A stretch of DNA of 64,000 bases from CALJFL01 sp036961205 (GTDB lineage: Bacteria > Pseudomonadota > Gammaproteobacteria > Pseudomonadales > Halieaceae). A model generated the notes under the pieces. It ran no database searches and was not told the origin of the DNA. It saw only the letters and a program-made list of their open reading frames with translations. The stretch spans positions 42,526 to 106,525 of the forward strand of contig JBALVI010000009.1 of NCBI GenBank assembly GCA_036961205.1. Direction: 5' to 3'. This document shows positions 58,546 through 64,000 of the stretch, one piece after another. Both the position numbers and the translations under genes were made by a program. Numbering within the stretch: position 1 is the first letter of the stretch; each line of letters begins with the position of its first letter.

Positions 58546-59292
58546 ACTTTTGAATTTTTCTATCAAGTCTATTGGCACCGGGAATACCAGGGTAGAGCTC
58601 TTGTCGCCGGCAATTTCAACCAAAGTTTGCAGGTAGCGCAGTTGAATGGCCTGGTCCTGGCTGGACAGAATCTTCGCGGCCTCCGCCAGTTTTTCCGCCG
58701 CTTCGGCTTCGCCCAGAGCGTGAATAACTTTCGCTCGGCGCTCTCGTTCAGCCTCGGCCTGCTTGGCCAGTGCTCGAACCATGGTTTCGTTCAGGTCGAC
58801 ATGTTTGATTTCCACATTGGCAACCTTGATACCCCAGGCTGACGTTTGTTTGTCGAGGATGGTCTGCACATCGGCATTGAGTTGCTCCCGCTCTGCCAGC
58901 ATGTCATCCAGTTCGTGCTGCCCCAGCACGGAACGCAGTGTGGTCTGTGACAGTTGACTGGTCGCTTCCAGAAAGTTTTCAACCTGGATAATGGCGCGCT
59001 CGGGGTCCAGCACCCTGAAGTAGATGACCGCATTAACCTGCACCGACACGTTATCTCTGGAAATAACGTCCTGGGTGGGCACGTCCATCACCACGGTGCG
59101 CAAATCTACCCGCTCCATCTGCTGCAGAATCGGGATGATGATGATCAGTCCGGGTCCCTTGACCTTATAAAATCGGCCCAGCATGAAGATCACGCCGCGT
59201 TCGTATTCCCTGAGTACCCGAAACATGGACATCAGTAATACGATGACCATCACCACAATAACTATGCCGGCATATTCTATGTCGAATATCAT
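58543..59292 (-). CDS. Slipin (stomatin-like SPFH) family protein
   Basis: A 249-residue slipin. One N-terminal membrane segment (AGIVIVVMVIVLLMSMF) precedes an SPFH/Band 7 domain: VLREYERGVIFMLGRFYKVKGPGLIIIIPILQQMERVDLRT, DVPTQDVISRDNVSVQVNAVIYFRV and VLGQHELDDMLAEREQLN. A coiled coil with AKQAEAERERRAKVIHALGEAEAAEKLAEA and SSTLVFPVP follow. It is a membrane-scaffold type protein thought to work with a NfeD protease. The nfeD gene lies upstream and ends 1 base before it, so the two are an operon. Confidence 0.93.
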   Translation of the reverse strand: MIFDIEYAGIVIVVMVIVLLMSMFRVLREYERGVIFMLGRFYKVKGPGLIIIIPILQQMERVDLRTVVMDVPTQDVISRDNVSVQVNAVIYFRVLDPERAIIQVENFLEATSQLSQTTLRSVLGQHELDDMLAEREQLNADVQTILDKQTSAWGIKVANVEIKHVDLNETMVRALAKQAEAERERRAKVIHALGEAEAAEKLAEAAKILSSQDQAIQLRYLQTLVEIAGDKSSTLVFPVPIDLIEKFKS

Positions 59293-59293
59293 T

Positions 59294-60637
59294 TCATTCT
59301 CCTTGGTCTTTCACTACCTGTAACGTTACGCCATCAACGCCGGTAACAGTGATATTGTCATTTATCGTCAGCGGGGCGTCGCAGTGCACTTGCCATAATT
59401 CTCCGTCCAGTCTTACCCGGGCTTCGGCGCCGTACATAACCTCCACGTTGGCGTGCAGCCCCAGGAAGTGATCCAGCCCGGTTACTACCTGTTGTCGCCG
59501 CGCTCGCAACACCAGGCCCAGGGCAAATACCAGCAAGCCGGCACTGAACACAGCAAAAGCAATAATCATTGGTGCGGCTATCTGGTACCCGGGTAATTCT
59601 GTATCCATCAGCATGATGGACCCAACCACGAAGGCAATGATGCCGCCCAGGCCCAGTATGCCGAAACTGGGCGCGAAGGCTTCCGCCGCCATCAAGCCTA
59701 TCCCCAATGCCATCAGGCCGAGGCCGGCATAACTCACGGGTAATACCTGGAAGGCGTAGAGGGCCACAATCAGACAGAGTGAACCCACAACACCGGGGAC
59801 GCCAAAACCAGGGTTGGAAAGCTCGAAGATCAAGCCGTAGATTCCGATCAGCATCAGCATATAGGCGACATTCGGATCGGTAATCACCGCCAGAAATTGG
59901 CTGCGTCTGTCTGTGGGATGCAGGTATATCGCAAGGTCCTGCGTATTTAGCGTTTGAAGTTCTCCATTCACCGTGACATCGCGGCCGTGGAGTTGTTGCA
60001 ACAGGGCACGCTGGGAGTCCACTAACAGGCTGATGACGCCGAGCTCAAGGGCGTCCTCGGCGGAGAGGCTGGCACCTGTGCGTACTGCGCTCTCCGCCCA
60101 TTCTGCGTTGCGTCCACGTAGTTGGGCCAGGCTTTGTATATAGGCTACCGCGTCGTTAATAATTTTACGTTCCATGGCGGTAGCGGGTGTCGGCGTTTTC
60201 GATCCGGTTTCTTCAGGGGACTCACTGGGAAGCTGCGGCAGCGTGGGCCCACCAATCTGGACCGGGGTGGCCGCCCCGAGATTGGTGCCCGGAGCCATGG
60301 CGGCAATATGGGAGGCATACAGAAGATAAGTGCCCGCACTAGCGGCGCGAGCCCCGCCCGGCGCCACATAGCCCACTACAGGGACCGGAGACGCCAGAAT
60401 AGCTTTAATCATGTCTCGCATTGCAGAATCGAGTCCGCCAGGCGTATCGATCCGCATAATGACCAGCTCAGCGCCGCTGTCCTGCGCCAAGCCCAGGCCG
60501 CGCACCAGATGATCGGCCGTAGCCGGCCCGATCGCACCCTTCACGTCTATTAACCATGCTGTTTCCTGGCCGTAAGATACAGAGCTCACCAGCCAAAAAA
60601 GCATCATGATAGCTCTCATATGCTTTCTGTAATTCAT
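59294..60637 (-). CDS. NfeD family protein, long form with ClpP-like serine protease domain
   Basis: A 447-residue membrane protease of the STOPP/NfeD type. A signal-like N-terminus (MMLFWLVSSVSYGQE) is followed by a ClpP-class domain: AELVIMRIDTPGGLDSAMRDMIKAILASPVPVVGYV, with catalytic Ser in AASAGTYLLYASH and catalytic Lys in AMERKIINDAVAYIQ. Membrane segments 250-385 come next, then a C-terminal OB-fold (GLHANVEVMYGAEARVRLDGELWQVHC). It is paired with the slipin gene 1 base downstream; pairs like this are thought to cleave stomatin-type proteins in the membrane. Confidence 0.93.
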   Translation of the reverse strand: MNYRKHMRAIMMLFWLVSSVSYGQETAWLIDVKGAIGPATADHLVRGLGLAQDSGAELVIMRIDTPGGLDSAMRDMIKAILASPVPVVGYVAPGGARAASAGTYLLYASHIAAMAPGTNLGAATPVQIGGPTLPQLPSESPEETGSKTPTPATAMERKIINDAVAYIQSLAQLRGRNAEWAESAVRTGASLSAEDALELGVISLLVDSQRALLQQLHGRDVTVNGELQTLNTQDLAIYLHPTDRRSQFLAVITDPNVAYMLMLIGIYGLIFELSNPGFGVPGVVGSLCLIVALYAFQVLPVSYAGLGLMALGIGLMAAEAFAPSFGILGLGGIIAFVVGSIMLMDTELPGYQIAAPMIIAFAVFSAGLLVFALGLVLRARRQQVVTGLDHFLGLHANVEVMYGAEARVRLDGELWQVHCDAPLTINDNITVTGVDGVTLQVVKDQGE

Positions 60638-60787
60638 AGTCTACCCACCTATAAAGTATAGCAGACGACTTCTTTTTAGGGGCTTCGGGGAACGTTTACT
60701 GGGCTCTCTATTGACTAAGATCAAGTCTTGGCTTTCTTCAATGTTCCGCCTGCGTCTACGCCAGGAGTCGGCGAACTATCCCATCTC

Positions 60788-62290
60788 TCAATCAGGCGTG
60801 ATGTTGGCATTCAGCCGGAAGATATTCTGCGGATCATAACGCTTTTTGATGCCAGCCAGCCTCGGGTAGTTATCCTGATAGTTTCCGTTCATGGCACGCA
60901 CATCGTGACCATCGTTGACCTCTGCAGTATAAAACCCGTGGGTGAACGGTTGAAGCTGTGACCAAAGCGACCTGATATAGCGCACATGCTCATCCTGTGG
61001 CGCATCCTGACGCCAGGACACCATGGGAATCATATTGTGGGTGGCGTAGCGATGTGGAAACGCGGTGGTGTCCGGCGCCACCTGGTTGATAGCGCCGCCG
61101 CTGTGCTGGAAGATCAGAATGGTCGAACGATCCGGGTGTGGCTCCATTCCGTCCAGCAGAGTATCAATCAGACCGGGCTTGAAGCCCTCGATGAAACCGC
61201 TCTTCTGGTAGGAGGCCCAAGACCTGGCGTCGGTGGTATCGCCGCTGCGTTGTAGAGCGACATAATCTATCGCTTCCACCCCATTTTGCAGAGGTTCCCC
61301 CAGTGCCTTGTAGGGCAGCATAGCTTTTTCGTAGCTTGAGGCGGGCCCGGACCAGCACACGTTAAGCAGCGCCACTCCGGGTTTGTCTCCGTAGGGATAA
61401 ACCGCGATCAGGTCGGAGTAAAGCTCATCGGGGCAGCCGGGGGAGTACTCGGCGTAGATCTCAAGCAGCTCCGGTAATTTTGATATCGGGTACACCAGGT
61501 TGCCGCCTATAACCTGACGATCCATCGGGTGCAGTTGGAACTCGAAGTTAGTGACAACCCCGAAGTTGCCGCCACCCCCGCGCACTGCCCAATAAAGGTC
61601 TGGATTCTCCTCAGCACTGGCATGTCGCAGCCGGCCGTCGGCTGATACAACATCTACCGACTTGACGTTATCAAGCGCCAGGCCAAAGCGGCGCCCAACT
61701 CGACCGAAGCCGCCGCCGGTGGTGAGCCCGCCAACGCCGGTATGCGATACGGTGCCAGACGTTGTGACCAATCCCGCTGCCATCGACTCGTGATCGAGCT
61801 CGCCCAGCAGACTGCCGCCGGTCACGAAAGCAGACTGATTGGGTAAATCCACCCGCACGTCACGGAAAGTCGAGAGGTCTATCATTAATCCCCCCTCACA
61901 AGTGGATTTACCCGAGTAACTGTGGCCCCCACATTTAACCGCAACAACCAGCGCATTCTCACGCGCAAAATCGACCGCGTAGCCGATATCCGCAGGACCG
62001 GTGGGTTGCACGATAAGCGCGGGATGTTTGTTGATAGAGGGGTTCAGTACGTGGCGCGCCGACTCGTATCCGGCATTGCCAGGCAGCAGCAGATTACCCC
62101 GCAGACTGTCTGCCAATGACTGCACGTGGCTCTTGGTCAGTATCTGTTCAGCGCCGCTAAGGCTTACAGCTTCCAGATCCCGGTCTACCGACATCAGGCC
62201 AGCATAGACGGAAGCCAGGGCCCGGCTGCCAAGCATGGGAGCGAGCGCCGCGCTAGCCAGGGCCGCGCGACAGAAGTTGCGTCTGTGCAT
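60788..62290 (-). CDS. FAD-binding oxidoreductase, BBE-like, Tat-exported
   Basis: A 500-residue flavoprotein of the berberine-bridge/vanillyl-alcohol-oxidase type. MHRRNFCRAALASAALAPMLGSRALA is a Tat signal (RRNF), so it is probably exported folded. The covalent FAD-binding His lies in VKCGGHSYSGKST. A second loop, GTVSHTGVGGLTTGGGFGRVGRRFGLALDNV, lacks the Cys used for a bicovalent link. The C-terminal BBE segment YNGNYQDNYPRLAGIKKRYDPQNIFRLN is present. It should oxidise alcohols, sugars or similar compounds with O2, giving H2O2. The substrate is unknown. Confidence 0.92.
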   Translation of the reverse strand: MHRRNFCRAALASAALAPMLGSRALASVYAGLMSVDRDLEAVSLSGAEQILTKSHVQSLADSLRGNLLLPGNAGYESARHVLNPSINKHPALIVQPTGPADIGYAVDFARENALVVAVKCGGHSYSGKSTCEGGLMIDLSTFRDVRVDLPNQSAFVTGGSLLGELDHESMAAGLVTTSGTVSHTGVGGLTTGGGFGRVGRRFGLALDNVKSVDVVSADGRLRHASAEENPDLYWAVRGGGGNFGVVTNFEFQLHPMDRQVIGGNLVYPISKLPELLEIYAEYSPGCPDELYSDLIAVYPYGDKPGVALLNVCWSGPASSYEKAMLPYKALGEPLQNGVEAIDYVALQRSGDTTDARSWASYQKSGFIEGFKPGLIDTLLDGMEPHPDRSTILIFQHSGGAINQVAPDTTAFPHRYATHNMIPMVSWRQDAPQDEHVRYIRSLWSQLQPFTHGFYTAEVNDGHDVRAMNGNYQDNYPRLAGIKKRYDPQNIFRLNANITPD

Positions 62291-62423
62291 TAGCTTTCCC
62301 CTCTGAGGGTTCTGGGGTGACGGATTAAAGCTAGTTCAGTCTGGAGTTTTGCGCCAATTGCATATTGAGCGGGTGGCGAGATGAGCCTCGAAGTAGGCTA
62401 TTAGCCTATTGAGTTTTAGCGGC

Positions 62424-63224
62424 TTATAACAACATAGGTTTGGTTTCAATATTCGCGTCATTCATATCTATCTCATCGTCATAGATATGCTCCGGCATTG
62501 GCAGGCCCGCGAGTTCCGCATCTCCCAGGGGCCCGTCTGGTTCGATCTCGAAGTTCTCAACAATAGCTTGCAGCTGCCTGCAGTGTTGAGCCGCGTGCCA
62601 GGCGGTGCGTTCCAATACGCTGAGCATTGTTCGCTCCCCGTAGTAAGTGCTCACGTTGGGCGGCAGGCTATGTTTCTGAGTGTTCCACCACTGCAGCAGT
62701 GACTCTCTGACTTCTTCGCCAGCTTCGGATACTTGAGAGCCGCGGGTCATACCTTCCGGCGCTGTTCTGAGGAAGGCTTCCATTTCCAGGGAGCCTCCTT
62801 CAACACATTCAAGGAAACCCTGTACGACCATGTAGATGTGGTAGGCGAGGTCCCTGTACGGTCTGTCGCGCCCCGGGAAATGCCCGGCGAGTTGTTCTTC
62901 CGATAGCTGCTCTACAAAGCGTGTGGCCGCCTGCAATATACAATCGATTCTGTTGATAAAGTCTTGGCCGGACAGTTCTGATTTGGCCAGTAAAACTCCC
63001 ACGAAATCGGCAACGTCCTGTAAATCCTGGCAGAACACCGCTTCATCGCCACGCCTGACCACCGGCACACTGCGAAAGCCAATGCGTGTCAGGTCGTCCA
63101 GTGCTTCAGGATTCTCGACGATGTTAATCGACTCGAACGCAAGTCCATGCCCGCTCAGGAATTCCTTGGTGCGCAGGCAGCTTGAGCAGCCTGGGGCCCA
63201 GTACACCTGGAGTTCATTGGACAT
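62424..63224 (-). CDS. Glutaredoxin domain fused to a DinB-like domain
   Basis: A 266-residue fusion. Residues 1-80 are a glutaredoxin/thioredoxin fold with the redox motif CSSC (Cys13, Cys16) and the cis-Pro strand FRSVPVVRRGDEAVFCQDLQ. Residues 95-235 resemble a DinB/MDMPI helical bundle with candidate metal-binding His in LAYHIYMVVQGFLEC and ERTAWHAAQHCRQLQAIV. No signal peptide is present. The DinB-type enzymes include mycothiol- and bacillithiol-dependent transferases, so linkage to a thiol-handling glutaredoxin is suggestive. The function is unproven. It is alone on its strand here. Confidence 0.85.
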   Translation of the reverse strand: MSNELQVYWAPGCSSCLRTKEFLSGHGLAFESINIVENPEALDDLTRIGFRSVPVVRRGDEAVFCQDLQDVADFVGVLLAKSELSGQDFINRIDCILQAATRFVEQLSEEQLAGHFPGRDRPYRDLAYHIYMVVQGFLECVEGGSLEMEAFLRTAPEGMTRGSQVSEAGEEVRESLLQWWNTQKHSLPPNVSTYYGERTMLSVLERTAWHAAQHCRQLQAIVENFEIEPDGPLGDAELAGLPMPEHIYDDEIDMNDANIETKPMLL

Positions 63225-63362
63225 ATCGTTATCCCATACGGATGTTGGCTGTGTGGTTTGCCGGGGCCTATGTGATGCCGTTGGCTCACACCGAGTTTAG
63301 CGCATGGGGTTTGGTTGTAAACAGAGTTTCAGAGAACTGTAGCGCTTGCCCAAATTGCCTCG

Positions 63363-63791
63363 CTAAAGCGGCTTACACCGCTGGGTGGAGTGCTGCATGT
63401 CATTCCACACCCGTGCATCAAGCCGAAGGACATGGTCGAAGTTTATGGTGTCGGGCGTACTGGAGTGATATTCACTGAGAGGGGGGAAAGGCGCCGCTTG
63501 CTCCACCACGTATTTTGAATACCGGTCGAACACGGGAACTGTAGAAGTCTCCACGATATTGACCTGCTGCAAAGAGCCATCGGCATTGATAGCAATATTC
63601 AAAGTGACGGCTACTATGCAATCCGCATGAACATCACGGTGAAGCGCATCCCGGTTCATTCGATTGTGGCTGGCGAACGTATAAACCTCCTGCAGGACCG
63701 CCTCTTTATAATCATTTGGGGCCGCAAGCACGGGCGCTATGGCTGCAAGTAGTAAGGTTGCTACCAGTAAGCGGATCGATTTAGTGTTCAT
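63363..63791 (-). CDS. Exported protein with TonB C-terminal-like domain
   Basis: A 142-residue protein. ATG 63791 gives a signal peptide (MNTKSIRLLVATLLLAAIAPVLA); the longer in-frame start does not. Residues about 60-130 match the TonB C-terminal (energy-transducer) fold: CIVAVTLNIAINADGSLQQVNIVETSTVPVFDRYSKYVVEQAAPFPPLSEY. It lacks the N-terminal membrane anchor and Pro-rich region of TonB itself, so it is a free periplasmic TonB-CTD-type protein. Its role is unknown. No good ribosome site is visible. It is convergent with nothing and lies near the window end. Confidence 0.75.
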   Translation of the reverse strand: MNTKSIRLLVATLLLAAIAPVLAAPNDYKEAVLQEVYTFASHNRMNRDALHRDVHADCIVAVTLNIAINADGSLQQVNIVETSTVPVFDRYSKYVVEQAAPFPPLSEYHSSTPDTINFDHVLRLDARVWNDMQHSTQRCKPL

Positions 63792-64000
63792 TGGAGTAAG
63801 TGGTAGCCGATTTGCCAGCAAAAGGGTGCACGCTAGCAGTGAGCTAGAGCAGTATTTCAAGGTTTTCAGTATGCAGATTTAATAAGCCTCCTGACAAGAG
63901 CGCGGGGGGGCGAAGCCCGCAAAAGGAGCTTGCCCTGAATGAAAATTCAGTTATATCAAACACATACGTAGTTATCTAACTACTCGAACTAATTTTTTTG

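Noticed and set aside
63861..64000. Short inverted repeats (CTGAAT/ATTCAG, GTAGTT/AACTAC) and GCGGG/CCCGC at the window end
   Set aside because: The region is cut by the window edge and no element boundaries or genes can be recognised; short stems of this size are common by chance.
1..64000. tRNA, rRNA, CRISPR arrays, prophage or complete insertion sequences
   Set aside because: No tRNA-like cloverleaf with the T-loop motif, no rRNA-like stretch, no regular spaced repeats and no transposase or integrase gene was seen on either strand. A tRNAscan-SE and ISfinder search would settle this.

Overview
The window reads as a chromosomal segment of a free-living, aerobic, probably marine gammaproteobacterium. 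An OM60/NOR5-like (Halieaceae) relative is my best guess. The guess rests on the mix of genes: many acyl-CoA dehydrogenases, TonB receptors, TPR-sulfotransferases, DUF2878/DUF3833 proteins, a PQQ dehydrogenase and a gammaproteobacterial PhoB. It is inference, not a database result. Coding density is high. I see no rRNA, tRNA, CRISPR array, prophage or complete insertion sequence.

Region by region. 0-8 kb is one co-directional lipid-catabolism block: the end of an SDR, a DUF1993 protein, three acyl-CoA dehydrogenases, a GST and two back-to-back ABC1/UbiB-type atypical kinases. The third dehydrogenase lacks a catalytic glutamate at both known positions and may be the non-catalytic partner of the second. 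8-9.7 kb holds an MFS transporter preceded by a possible attenuator: a 30-codon leader ORF followed by a strong terminator. 9.7-14.6 kb has an M19 dipeptidase divergent from an Ntn-hydrolase acylase lipoprotein, then an Old Yellow Enzyme homologue. 14.6-20.7 kb is a minus-strand set: a TPR-sulfotransferase, a TonB receptor, and an unusual fusion of an aspartyl beta-hydroxylase domain to a propeller-like domain. 20.7-27.6 kb has a deazaflavin-type oxidoreductase, gamma-glutamyltransferase, GST, Tas-like aldo-keto reductase, a second M19 dipeptidase, a hotdog thioesterase and a DUF1439-like protein.

27.7-36.4 kb looks like a phosphate-responsive island. An orphan phoB carries its own Pho box and is flanked by two paralogous small secreted proteins. 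Further Pho-box-like repeats precede a small secreted protein and a large TonB receptor with a carboxypeptidase-regulatory-like domain. The island ends with a lipoprotein built of two tandem copies (about 443 codons each) of a beta-helix-like unit, closed by a good intrinsic terminator.

36.4-55.8 kb is a mixed envelope and redox region: S9 peptidase, SYLF protein, an Arg/Asp-rich small secreted protein, an internally duplicated secreted protein, a CPA1 antiporter, a PQQ-cytochrome c dehydrogenase lipoprotein, YchJ, an SRPBCC-SDR fusion, DUF2878 and DUF3833 proteins, a VOC protein, and a three-gene operon (DUF4412-like protein, Cys-rich phospholipase-A2-like secreted protein, UPF0014 permease). 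It ends with a flavoprotein/DUF2855 pair divergent from a TetR regulator, with two identical-type palindromes between them. 55.8-64 kb has a carboxylesterase bracketed by copies of a 20-bp repeat, a quinone reductase, a BrnT/BrnA toxin-antitoxin pair, a slipin/NfeD pair, a Tat-exported FAD oxidase, a glutaredoxin-DinB fusion and a TonB C-terminal-domain protein.

Several convergent gene ends carry strong hairpins without a U-tract, alongside a few canonical terminators.
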